From Mesorhizobium escarrei (GTDB taxonomy: Bacteria; Pseudomonadota; Alphaproteobacteria; Rhizobiales; Rhizobiaceae), in NCBI RefSeq assembly GCF_935825525.1, contig NZ_CAKXZT010000168.1, forward strand, positions 209,148-273,147: a stretch of DNA of 64,000 nt, given 5' to 3'. Position 1 is the stretch's first letter. Every line of letters starts with the position of its first letter. The position numbers and the translations under genes were made by a program. Positions 24,800 through 32,550 of the stretch are shown here, one piece after another. Under the pieces are notes generated by a model. It was not told the DNA's origin and ran no database searches. It saw only the letters and a list, made by a program, of their open reading frames with translations.

Positions 24800-25927
24800 A
24801 TGGAATTCTCTCCTCAACAGGACGATGCGCTGAAGGCGGTCGCCACCTGGCTCAAGACCGGAAAGCCGCAGCTGTTCCGGCTGTTCGGCTATGCCGGCAC
24901 CGGCAAGACGACCCTGGCGCGCTACTTCGCCGAGCATGTCGACGGCCAGGTGCAGTTCGCCGCCTTCACCGGCAAGGCGGCGCAGGTGCTGCGTTCCAAG
25001 GGCGCGGTCAATGCCCGCACCATCCATTCGCTGATCTATCGGCCGAAGGGCGAGGAGACGGTTTCGGACGAGGTGACCGGCAAGACTTCGATGTCGCCGA
25101 CCTTTTCGCTCAACCGGCAAAGCCCGATCTCGCGGGCCAAGCTCGTCGTCATCGACGAATGTTCGATGGTCGACGAACAGCTCGGCCGCGACCTGATGAG
25201 TTTCGGTACGCCAATCCTGGTTCTCGGCGATCCCGGCCAGTTGCCGCCGATCTCGGGCGGCGGCTTCTTCACCGAGCATGAACCGGATATTCTGCTCACC
25301 GAGATCCACCGGCAGGCGCGCGACAACCCGATCATCCGGCTGGCGCTCGACGTGCGCGAGGGCCGCGAGTTCATGCGCGGCGACTATGGCGCGGCGCAGG
25401 TGATCGGCAAGGAAGACGTCACCCAGGAGCTGGTGCTGAAGGCGGACCAGGTGCTGGTCGGCACCAACAGGACGCGGCGTCGCTATAATCAGCGGCTGCG
25501 CGAGCTGAAGGGGTTCAATGCCGACTTTCCACAGGCCGGCGACAAGCTCGTCTGCCTGCGCAACGATCCGGCCAAAGGGCTGCTCAACGGTTCGCTGTGG
25601 AAGGTGATGACCTCGTCGCGCGAGACGGTGAAACCCGGCATCAATCTGCTGGTCTCACCAGAGGAGGACGATCCGGACCGCGGCGTCGCCAAGATCAAGC
25701 TGCTCAAGGCGGCGTTCGAGGATCCGGACGCCGACATTCCCTGGCAGCAGAAAAAGCGCTTCGACGATTTCGACTATGGCTATGCGCTGACGGTGCACAA
25801 GGCGCAAGGCTCGCAGTGGAATGAGATCGTGCTTTTCGACGAAAGCTGGGCGTTCAAGGAAACTCGCCAGCGCTGGCTCTACACGGCGATCACGCGCGCG
25901 GCCGAACGGCTGACGATCGTCAGATAG
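24800..25927 (+). CDS. RecD-like superfamily 1 helicase/AAA ATPase
   Basis: A 375-residue protein with SF1B (RecD/UvrD-like) helicase motifs: Walker A FGYAGTGKTTLARYFAE, motif II LVVIDECSMVDEQL, motif III LVLGDPGQLPPISGGGFF, and the C-terminal UvrD-like GYALTVHKAQGSQWNEIVLF followed by RWLYTAITRAAERLTIV. It lacks the RecBCD partner domains, resembling the short ATP-dependent exonuclease-V-like helicases common in alphaproteobacteria. The ATG at 24800 (MEFSPQQDDALKAV) matches the family start; the much longer open frame upstream is an artefact. Confidence 0.9.
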   Translation: MEFSPQQDDALKAVATWLKTGKPQLFRLFGYAGTGKTTLARYFAEHVDGQVQFAAFTGKAAQVLRSKGAVNARTIHSLIYRPKGEETVSDEVTGKTSMSPTFSLNRQSPISRAKLVVIDECSMVDEQLGRDLMSFGTPILVLGDPGQLPPISGGGFFTEHEPDILLTEIHRQARDNPIIRLALDVREGREFMRGDYGAAQVIGKEDVTQELVLKADQVLVGTNRTRRRYNQRLRELKGFNADFPQAGDKLVCLRNDPAKGLLNGSLWKVMTSSRETVKPGINLLVSPEEDDPDRGVAKIKLLKAAFEDPDADIPWQQKKRFDDFDYGYALTVHKAQGSQWNEIVLFDESWAFKETRQRWLYTAITRAAERLTIVR

Positions 25928-25985
25928 GCGGATCGAGCAACCCCCATGGACTCGGAATCTGGGACTGGTACGGGGTCGTACTGCG

Positions 25986-26390
25986 TCAGCGTGGGGCTAG
26001 CGGTCTGGCGCCGAGCCATTCCCAGGCGGATGCTTCGTCCTCTGCCTCGAAATGCCTGATCTCGACGGGCGAGGAAGCAGGCAGCAAGCTCTGTGCGCTG
26101 GGCACCCAGTTCGGCTCGCCGAGCGCAGCGCAGCGGCCGACATGCTCCACGGCATGGGCCGTGCCCTGTTCAAGCGTTTCGTCCGACACATCGGCCCAAT
26201 CGACGCCTTCATGGTCAATCAGGCGCACCAGCACGTCGATTTTTGGGTGCAGCGCGTAGGCCGCCTCCAGCAATCCGAACAGGTTTTCGGCGTCGGCAGC
26301 CGTGACATGGCCGACGACGTCGATGGCGAACAGGTCGTCGCGGTCGGTGTCGATGCGGCGAACCGCCGGCACGGCTTCAAGATAATTCAC
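25986..26390 (-). CDS. SpoIIAA/STAS-like protein
   Basis: A 134-residue soluble protein resembling the SpoIIAA-like family (DUF3478). The pattern FAIDVVGHVTAADAENLFGLLEAAY followed by KIDVLVRLIDHEGVDW gives the alternating strand-helix layout of a STAS fold, and the C terminus ends FEAEDEASAWEWLG. No conserved phosphorylatable serine is evident. It is transcribed away from pdxJ, with about 112 bp between the two starts. Function unknown. Confidence 0.8.
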   Translation of the reverse strand: MNYLEAVPAVRRIDTDRDDLFAIDVVGHVTAADAENLFGLLEAAYALHPKIDVLVRLIDHEGVDWADVSDETLEQGTAHAVEHVGRCAALGEPNWVPSAQSLLPASSPVEIRHFEAEDEASAWEWLGARPLAPR

Positions 26391-26502
26391 GGGTCTTCCT
26401 CTCGCTGGATATTATACGTCCCTGTGGAACACCGGAAACCCCCTGTCTGTTCCCGCCAAAGGCGGTATAGATGGCCGCAAATACATCCGGACCCGAGAAC
26501 CA

Positions 26503-27243
26503 ATGCCTGCAAAGCTCTCCGTCAATCTCAATGCCATCGCCATGCTGCGCAACCGGCGCGACCTGCCGTGGCCAAGCGTCACCGGGCTCGGACGCATCGC
26601 ACTTGCCGCGGGCGCGCATGGGCTGACCGTGCATCCGCGGCCCGACGAGCGGCATACCAGGCATTCCGACCTGCCGGAGATCAGGGCGCTGATCGACGAC
26701 GAATTCCCCAAGGCAGAATTCAACATCGAGGGCTATCCGAGCGAGGATTTCCTGGCGCTCGTGGAAAAGCACCAGCCTGAGCAGGTGACGCTGGTGCCCG
26801 ACGACCCTGCCCAGGCCACCTCCGACCATGGCTGGAACTTTGCCGCCGAGGCGGCGTTCCTGACACCGATCGTCAAACGCCTGAAAAAGAGGGGCTTTCG
26901 CGTGTCGTTGTTTTCCGACCCGGATCCGGCAGGCATGAACGCCGCGCGCGACACCGGCGCCGACCGGATTGAGCTCTACACCGGTCCATATGGCAGCTGT
27001 CATTCCGATTCGGCAAAAGCGGCGAATCAGCTGGAAAGATTGGGAAAAACCGCGGACGCCGCGCTTGCCGCCGGGCTTCAGGTCAATGCCGGCCACGATC
27101 TGGTGGTGAACAACCTGCCGGCATTGGCAAAGCGCATCCCGGGATTGGCCGAAGTGTCGATCGGACATGGGTTGACAGCCGATGCGTTGGAGTATGGCAT
27201 GGCCGGCACGGTCAAAAGATTCCTGAAGGCCTGTGGGTGGTAG
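26503..27243 (+). CDS. pdxJ: Pyridoxine 5'-phosphate synthase
   Basis: Condenses 1-deoxyxylulose 5-phosphate with 3-amino-2-oxopropyl phosphate to make pyridoxine phosphate (vitamin B6). The 246-residue TIM-barrel protein begins KLSVNLNAIAMLRNRRD and shows the phosphate- and substrate-binding blocks GAHGLTVHPRPDERHTR and VNAGHDLVVNNLP, ending EVSIGHGLTADALEYGM. Stands alone; divergent from the STAS-like gene. Confidence 0.96.
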   Translation: MPAKLSVNLNAIAMLRNRRDLPWPSVTGLGRIALAAGAHGLTVHPRPDERHTRHSDLPEIRALIDDEFPKAEFNIEGYPSEDFLALVEKHQPEQVTLVPDDPAQATSDHGWNFAAEAAFLTPIVKRLKKRGFRVSLFSDPDPAGMNAARDTGADRIELYTGPYGSCHSDSAKAANQLERLGKTADAALAAGLQVNAGHDLVVNNLPALAKRIPGLAEVSIGHGLTADALEYGMAGTVKRFLKACGW

Positions 27244-27346
27244 AGATGGAAGCCTCGCTTTGCGGACATGGCAGCCATCACGTTGGGGCACTTGATATTG
27301 CATCGCAGCAAGCGTAGAGCACCGCGCGCTTATCGGAGTGTCGTCC

Positions 27347-29260
27347 ATGGCCCTTACCAACAGTGGTAGTGAGGCAGAACCAGTCGAACAATCAAGCCAT
27401 CCTGAGGTCGAAAAGCACAGCACCAAGGTTTTGATGCTGGGCGCTCTCGGCGTGGTCTATGGCGATATCGGCACCAGCCCTATCTATGCGCTTCGCGAGG
27501 CACTGCATGCTTCGTCCGGCACCGATCCGCGCAGTGCCGTGCTCGGCATTCTGTCGCTGATCGTCTGGGCACTGACGATTATCGTGACCATAAAGTATGT
27601 CGCTTTCGTGCTTCGGGCGGATAACAAGGGTGAAGGCGGTACCCTGTCGCTTATGGCGCTGGCCCGGAAAGCCTATCCGGCTGGTTCCGGCATCATTCTT
27701 GCCATCGGTCTCTGCGGAGCCGCGCTGTTTTTTGGCGACGCGATCATAACGCCGGCCATTTCGGTGCTTTCAGCGGTGGAAGGGCTGAGCGTCGTGACCC
27801 CGGCATTCGATCCATATGTGGTTCCCATCACCTTGGTGATCCTTGCCGTCTTGTTTGCCGTGCAGCGCTTCGGGACCGGCAGAGTGGCCTCGGTTTTCGG
27901 ACCGGTGACGGCGCTCTGGTTTCTGGCGATCGGCATTGCCGGATTGGTGCACATTCTTGACGATGTCTCGGTGCTCCTGGCAATCAACCCCTACTATGCA
28001 GTCGTCTACCTTGCCGAGGCCAAAGCGGGCGCGTTTCTCACCGTCGGCGCGGTTTTTCTGGCGGTTACCGGTGCTGAAGCGCTTTACGTCGATCTCGGAC
28101 ACTTCGGTCGCCGTCCAATTGTGCTGGCCTGGTTCTGGATCGTCTTCCCCTGCCTGCTGCTTAGCTATTTTGGGCAAGGTGCATTCGTTCTTGCTCACGG
28201 GGGAGTGCCCGACAATCCGTTTTTCCAGATGCTGCCGGATTGGGCGCTGATACCGATGGTCGGGCTCGCAACGGCGGCGACTGTCATCGCCAGTCAAGCC
28301 GTTATCTCCGGGGCGTTTTCGCTGACCCGGCAAGCGGTGCAGCTCAACCTTCTGCCGAGGATCGAAGTTCAGCATACTTCCGAGATGCAGCTTGGCCAGA
28401 TTTACATGCCGCGCGTGAATCTCATTCTCGCGCTCGGCGTGATGCTGCTGGTCGTCGGCTTTGGCAGTTCGAGCTCGCTGGCTTCCGCCTATGGAATTTC
28501 GGTGACAGGCGAGATGCTGATGACGACGATTTTGCTGTTCGTGGTGATGCGGTGGCAATGGAAATGGCAGGCCGCGCTCGCTGCGGCGCTGGCGCTGCTC
28601 TTTGGCACGATAGACACCGGCTTCTTCCTGGCAAATATCGTGAAATTCGTTGAAGGCGGATGGGTTTCGATCGCTGTCGCCTGCATCATGGGGCTGGTCA
28701 TGGGGACCTGGATACGCGGCAGCCGCTATCTGTTCGACAAGACGCGCAGGAACGAGATTCCGCTCGATTTCCTTGCCGCCAATCTGTTGAAGAAGAAGCC
28801 GCAGCTGGTGTCCGGCACGGCGGTGTTCCTGACCAGCGATCCGGTCAGCGCGCCGACTGCGCTTATGCACAGTCTGAAGCACTACAAGGTGCTGCACGAA
28901 CAGAACGTCATCCTCTCGGTGGTGACGGCGCAGCAGCCCATGGTGCCCGATAGCGAGCGGGTCAAGATGGAGACGATCAACGAGCTGTTCATGCGGGTGA
29001 CGCTGACCTTCGGCTATATGGAGCAGCCCAACATCCCGCGCGCGCTGGCGATCTGCCGCAAGCAGGGCTGGAAGTTCGACATCATGACGACCTCCTTCTT
29101 CCTGTCGCGGCGCTCGCTCAAGGCGTCACCCAACTCCGGCATGCCGGTGTGGCAGGACAAGCTGTTCATCGGCTTGGCGCGCACGGCAGCCGATGCGACG
29201 GAGTATTTCCAGATTCCGACCGGACGTGTTGTTGAGATCGGAACGCAGGTCGCTATCTAA
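27347..29260 (+). CDS. kup: Kup-type potassium uptake protein
   Basis: Proton-coupled low-affinity K+ importer. The 637-residue protein has the diagnostic LGALGVVYGDIGTSPIYALREAL at the start of the membrane domain, about twelve membrane segments, and a cytoplasmic C-terminal domain of about 170 residues (VSGTAVFLTSDPVSAPTALMHSLKHYK through FFLSRRSLKASPNSGMPVWQ). The ATG at 27347 has GGAG about 8 bp upstream; a GTG three codons earlier is the alternative. Confidence 0.95.
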   Translation: MALTNSGSEAEPVEQSSHPEVEKHSTKVLMLGALGVVYGDIGTSPIYALREALHASSGTDPRSAVLGILSLIVWALTIIVTIKYVAFVLRADNKGEGGTLSLMALARKAYPAGSGIILAIGLCGAALFFGDAIITPAISVLSAVEGLSVVTPAFDPYVVPITLVILAVLFAVQRFGTGRVASVFGPVTALWFLAIGIAGLVHILDDVSVLLAINPYYAVVYLAEAKAGAFLTVGAVFLAVTGAEALYVDLGHFGRRPIVLAWFWIVFPCLLLSYFGQGAFVLAHGGVPDNPFFQMLPDWALIPMVGLATAATVIASQAVISGAFSLTRQAVQLNLLPRIEVQHTSEMQLGQIYMPRVNLILALGVMLLVVGFGSSSSLASAYGISVTGEMLMTTILLFVVMRWQWKWQAALAAALALLFGTIDTGFFLANIVKFVEGGWVSIAVACIMGLVMGTWIRGSRYLFDKTRRNEIPLDFLAANLLKKKPQLVSGTAVFLTSDPVSAPTALMHSLKHYKVLHEQNVILSVVTAQQPMVPDSERVKMETINELFMRVTLTFGYMEQPNIPRALAICRKQGWKFDIMTTSFFLSRRSLKASPNSGMPVWQDKLFIGLARTAADATEYFQIPTGRVVEIGTQVAI

Positions 29261-29300
29261 AGCCGGCGCAAATAGTGACCCGCTCCGTTGCGATCCTTCG

Positions 29301-29455
29301 CGCCCCCCTCTGTCCTACCGGACATCTCCCCCACAAGGGGGGAGATTGGCCGTTACCGAGGCTTTCGCCAATCTTCAGCGTCGCAGGAAGGCTGTAGGCC
29401 GAAGCTGCCGATCTCCCGCCAAGTGGGGGAGATGTCCGGCAGGACAGAGGGGGCG
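29301..29455. repeat. Long palindromic repeat, family A (intergenic copy)
   Basis: 155 bp with near-perfect outer arms (CGCCCCCCTCTGTCCTACCG against its complement at 29436-29455) and inner arms of type CATCTCCCCCAC/GTGGGGGAGATG. Copies of the same family sit inside cobG (53085) and cobN (55885). One plus-strand frame is open throughout and reads APPSVLPDISPTRGEI ... SRQVGEMSGRTEG, the same peptide seen in the coding copies. It fills most of the kup-NmrA gap. Confidence 0.9.
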
Positions 29456-29515
29456 CTGTCCTGGGCGCTGTCCCGCCGGCTTCGGAAGTCCGGCACTCTC
29501 ATCTTTATTTCTGGC

Positions 29516-30406
29516 TCAGCCGGCTAGCGCTGCCTTGTTCGCTTCGAGAAACTGCTTCAGCGATTGCGGCTTCCTGCCTGAAAGCGTCTCGATCGCGTCG
29601 GTCACCATGCCGATGCGGCCGGAGCGCGTGTTGGTGTCGAAGGAAGTGACGATTGGGGCAAAACCTTCGGGAACGCCGGCAGCCTTCAGGCCCTCGGTCA
29701 ACGCCTCGTCCGAAAGCTGGACGACCTCGATGGGCTTGCCGGTGACGTCGGTCACCAGTGACGCGATCTCGGCGACCGTATGGGCCTGCGGTCCCGTCAG
29801 CGTGTATGTCGTGCTTTCGGTGGCGCCTGAGGTAAGGCCGGCAGCGATCGCCGCGGCCATGTCGTCGCGAGCACCATGGGCGATGCGGCCGTCGGCTGCG
29901 GCTGTATACCAGCGTCCCGAGGCAATTGCGTGCGGCAGCGACAAGAACAGGTCCTCCTGATACCAGCCGTTGCGGAAAATCGTGTAGGGGATGCCGCTCG
30001 CCTTGATCGCCTGCTCGGTCCCGTAGTGATCGCCCGCAAACAGCACCGGCGATCCCGGCTCAGGATTGGGCATAGAGGTGTAGAGCAGATGTGAAACGCC
30101 GGCCGTCTTGGCGGCTGCGACAGCGGTCTGGTGCTGCTTCAAGCGTTTGCCCTGAAGTGCGAGCTCGTCGGTTGAGATGATCAGGACCCTGTCGGCGCCC
30201 TTGAATGCTTCGACGAGCGACGCGATGTCATCGAAATCGGCTTGCCTGATGATGACGCCGCGCGCCGCCAGCTCGGCGAGGTTTTCCGGATTGCGAGTGG
30301 TGGCGATGATGCGTGCGGGCGGAACCTTGAGCGTGTCCAGCAGATGATGGATGACGCCGCGGCCGAGCTGGCCGGAGGCGCCGGTGACGAGAAGGGTATC
30401 GGTCAT
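29516..30406 (-). CDS. NmrA-like NAD(P)-binding oxidoreductase (quinone reductase type 2-like)
   Basis: A 296-residue atypical short-chain dehydrogenase with the N-terminal dinucleotide motif LVTGASGQLGRGVIHHLL and the later ILIS-type strand (DRVLIISTDEL) and YTIFRNGWYQED, as in NAD(P)H:quinone oxidoreductase QOR2. The ATG at 30406 has AGGAC upstream; the longer frame to 30445 crosses the promoter region. It is divergent from an HxlR regulator, the arrangement seen for quinone-stress genes such as qor2/qorR. Confidence 0.88.
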   Translation of the reverse strand: MTDTLLVTGASGQLGRGVIHHLLDTLKVPPARIIATTRNPENLAELAARGVIIRQADFDDIASLVEAFKGADRVLIISTDELALQGKRLKQHQTAVAAAKTAGVSHLLYTSMPNPEPGSPVLFAGDHYGTEQAIKASGIPYTIFRNGWYQEDLFLSLPHAIASGRWYTAAADGRIAHGARDDMAAAIAAGLTSGATESTTYTLTGPQAHTVAEIASLVTDVTGKPIEVVQLSDEALTEGLKAAGVPEGFAPIVTSFDTNTRSGRIGMVTDAIETLSGRKPQSLKQFLEANKAALAG

Positions 30407-30449
30407 GGGAAGTCCTGTCGTTGCGCCGGAGCGGCGGGTGCTCATATAA

Positions 30450-30464
30450 GTCTCAAAAAGAGAC
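30450..30464. promoter_or_regulatory. Candidate HxlR operator (inverted repeat)
   Basis: GTCTCAAAAAGAGAC is a perfect 5-5-5 inverted repeat in the 136-bp gap between the divergent NmrA and HxlR genes. It lies next to a possible minus-strand -10 hexamer TATATG (about 30444-30449). The position suits autoregulation of both genes. Confidence 0.5.
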
Positions 30465-30542
30465 CAGCACTAAAATAGGAATTGACTGACCCTCGTAAAG
30501 AAGGCAGTTTTGCGGGAGGTAGACAGGCGCAGGGAACCAGCG

Positions 30543-30953
30543 ATGGACAGCAAGGTCGTCAGTCTGAGATCGAAGCTCGAGATTTACAAAGCGGGCAGCG
30601 GCGGGGGCAACATAGCGGACTGTCCGGTGCGCGATGTGATCCAGGGCATCAGCAACAAATGGAGTTCGCTGCTGATGATGGCGTTGGCCGAAAAGCCGTA
30701 CCGGTTCGGCGAATTGCGGCGGCTGGTGCCCGACATTTCACAGCGCATGCTCACCCAGACGCTGCACGATTTGCAGCGCGACGGTTATGTCCATCGCAAG
30801 GTGTTCCCGACCAAGCCGCCGAGCGTCGAATACAGTCTGACCGATCTCGGACGCTCGATGTTCAGGCCCCTGCATCAGCTGCTCCAATGGGCCGAGCTCA
30901 ATCATGGCGCGGTGCGCGCCGCGCGCACCGCTTTTGACGCTGCCGACGCGTAA
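30543..30953 (+). CDS. HxlR-family transcriptional regulator
   Basis: A 136-residue winged-helix dimeric regulator. The HxlR signature is seen in CPVRDVIQGISNKWSSLLMMAL, FGELRRLVPDISQRMLTQTL and LQRDGYVHRKVFPTKPPSVEYSLTDLG. The conserved cysteine at the start of CPV, near the N terminus, is the residue used for redox or quinone sensing in relatives such as YodB, HypR and QorR. The start at 30543 has AGGGA upstream. It probably controls the divergent oxidoreductase. Confidence 0.92.
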   Translation: MDSKVVSLRSKLEIYKAGSGGGNIADCPVRDVIQGISNKWSSLLMMALAEKPYRFGELRRLVPDISQRMLTQTLHDLQRDGYVHRKVFPTKPPSVEYSLTDLGRSMFRPLHQLLQWAELNHGAVRAARTAFDAADA

Positions 30954-31153
30954 CCAACTCCCAGAAGGATGGATGGTGGCTGGGATCGATCCGTTCAGGC
31001 GGATAGGTATCAAAGAAGCGCGGTGGCCGCCTCGCTGCGGCGGATGAGTTTCGAAAGGTGCGAACTCTTCGCTCCTCGTCGGCTCTGCTGGGGCGGCTGC
31101 GTCATCCGCCGGAGTGATGTTGTCCCGCTGGCGCTGAAGGTCGATTGCAGCCG

Positions 31154-31582
31154 TCAGGCACTGCCCCAAAGAAATGCCAGTGCCGCCAGCACGCCAAGCA
31201 TGACGCGAACCAGATGCAGATTGCCCCATTTGACGATCAACGGCCGGGCCTGCGGATTGGTGGCGGCCGCGTCCATCGCCTCCAGCAACCGGTTTGTCGG
31301 CATCATTGCGATCAGCGTCCATGGCCATGGCAGGATGATCAGCACCGCCCCGATGAGATAGGCGAGACTGCCGGTCTGCCACCAGGCAACGACACCAAGA
31401 ACACAGGCGACGACGGCAATCGACGCCTGCATGGCGGCGCCGCGCTTGTAGGAAGGCTGCCATTCCTGCAGCAGTGCACGGTCGTCGAGGCGAAGCCGCG
31501 CCGGCTGCTCGGCAACGCTGATATAGGTGGCGGCGCCCGCGAAAGCGGCGGCAACAGTCAATGCAAGCAGGCCGACGAGCAT
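31154..31582 (-). CDS. DUF1772-like small membrane protein
   Basis: A 142-residue protein with four predicted membrane segments (MLVGLLALTVAAAFAGAATYI at the start, then ASIAVVACVLGVVAWW, LAYLIGAVLIILPWPWTLIAM, and a final one near LGVLAALAFLWG). The motif PTNRLLEAMDAAA after the third segment is typical of DUF1772/anthrone-oxygenase-like proteins. The ATG at 31582 is preferred because the longer frame begins with a non-membrane stretch crossing the operator region. Divergent from a TetR regulator, probably its target. The 200-bp stretch after HxlR (30954-31153) shows no gene. Confidence 0.75.
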   Translation of the reverse strand: MLVGLLALTVAAAFAGAATYISVAEQPARLRLDDRALLQEWQPSYKRGAAMQASIAVVACVLGVVAWWQTGSLAYLIGAVLIILPWPWTLIAMMPTNRLLEAMDAAATNPQARPLIVKWGNLHLVRVMLGVLAALAFLWGSA

Positions 31583-31706
31583 TTTTCTCTCCGCGACATG
31601 CCGTTCGAGCGGTGGCCGTTCCGGTGGCGGCCATTCCGGCTTAGGAGCGTCAAAAAGCGGAGATAGGGCTTGCACCGGATCCGACAACACGTCATAGACA
31701 TGCCGA

Positions 31707-31721
31707 ACCGTAACGTACGGT
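31707..31721. promoter_or_regulatory. Candidate TetR operator (inverted repeat)
   Basis: ACCGTAACGTACGGT, a perfect 6-3-6 inverted repeat 39 bp upstream of the TetR start codon and about 125 bp upstream of the divergent DUF1772 gene. Size and position suit a TetR-family site. Confidence 0.55.
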
Positions 31722-31760
31722 ACTGCCCTGGCCGCCGCCGTTATCGAGCAGGAAAAGAGT

Positions 31761-32462
31761 GTGTTGCAGGCAAGCGTCGACATTGACACCAGCGAAGCGC
31801 TGACGGAGCGGCAGAAAGCCGTGCTCGACGCGGCACTTCGCTTGCTGGTCGAGGAGGGCGATCAGTTGACCATGACCGCCGTGGCGCGGCGGGCAAGCTG
31901 TTCCAAGGAAACGCTCTACAAATGGTTCGGCGATCGCGACGGGCTGTTGACGGCAATTGTTCAATGGCAGGCCTCCAAGGTGCGGGTGGTGCCGGTCGAC
32001 GGCAAGGGGCTTACCCTTGCTTCGCTGACGGTGAGCCTCGCACGTTTCGCTTCGGACTGGCTCAAGGTGATTTCGAGCGACACATCGATCGCGCTGAACC
32101 GCGTCGCCATTGGCCGGGCTGGCTCGGGGAATGATGATCTCGGCGCCATCGTGCTGGAGAACGGGCGTTTCGCGCTGGCCCGGCGCCTGAAGCCGGTGCT
32201 GGAGGCCGGTCGGCAGGCCGGGCTTCTCGAGTTCTCGGATGCCGAAGTGGCGTTCCGCACCTTTTTTGGGCTGGTCGCCCGCGACGTGCAGATCCGCCTG
32301 TTGCTCGGCGACCAGCTAAAATTGACTGATGCGGCGATTGGCGGCGATGCCGTCCGGGCGACGCAGCAGTTTCTCGCTCTTTACGGAGCAAAAACCGGGC
32401 CACAAGGCCCCCTAGAGCCGGATGATTTCAGGTCAAGTCGACCTGAAATCATCCGGCTCTAA
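31761..32462 (+). CDS. TetR-family regulator with repeat-derived C terminus
   Basis: A 233-residue repressor with an N-terminal helix-turn-helix (AALRLLVEEGDQLTMTAVARRASCSKETLYKWFGDRDGLLTAIV) and a C-terminal domain resembling TetR_C_7/AefR-like families (FFGLVARDVQIRLLLGDQ). The start is GTG at 31761. The final 16 codons, reading about EPDDFRSSRPEIIRL, lie entirely inside the palindrome of a RIME-like repeat (32414-32460), so the native C terminus has probably been replaced by repeat sequence. Likely regulates DUF1772 and itself. Confidence 0.88.
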   Translation: MLQASVDIDTSEALTERQKAVLDAALRLLVEEGDQLTMTAVARRASCSKETLYKWFGDRDGLLTAIVQWQASKVRVVPVDGKGLTLASLTVSLARFASDWLKVISSDTSIALNRVAIGRAGSGNDDLGAIVLENGRFALARRLKPVLEAGRQAGLLEFSDAEVAFRTFFGLVARDVQIRLLLGDQLKLTDAAIGGDAVRATQQFLALYGAKTGPQGPLEPDDFRSSRPEIIRL

Positions 32463-32524
32463 ATCAAAGAGATAGAGCATGATGTCGTCCGAAAACCGCT
32501 TCACACTTTTCGGCATCATGCTCT
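32414..32524. repeat. RIME-like two-palindrome repeat at the TetR 3' end and ilvC 5' region
   Basis: Palindrome one, 32414-32460 (AGAGCCGGATGATTTCAGGT and its complement, 47 bp), contributes the TetR stop region. Palindrome two, 32474-32524, has arms AGAGCATGATG / CATCATGCTCT around CCGAAAACCGCTTC. It lies immediately upstream of ilvC, so it must sit in the TetR transcript, the ilvC leader, or both. Confidence 0.85.
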
Positions 32525-32550
32525 GAATTCGAAAACGGGAAGGAAGAAAA

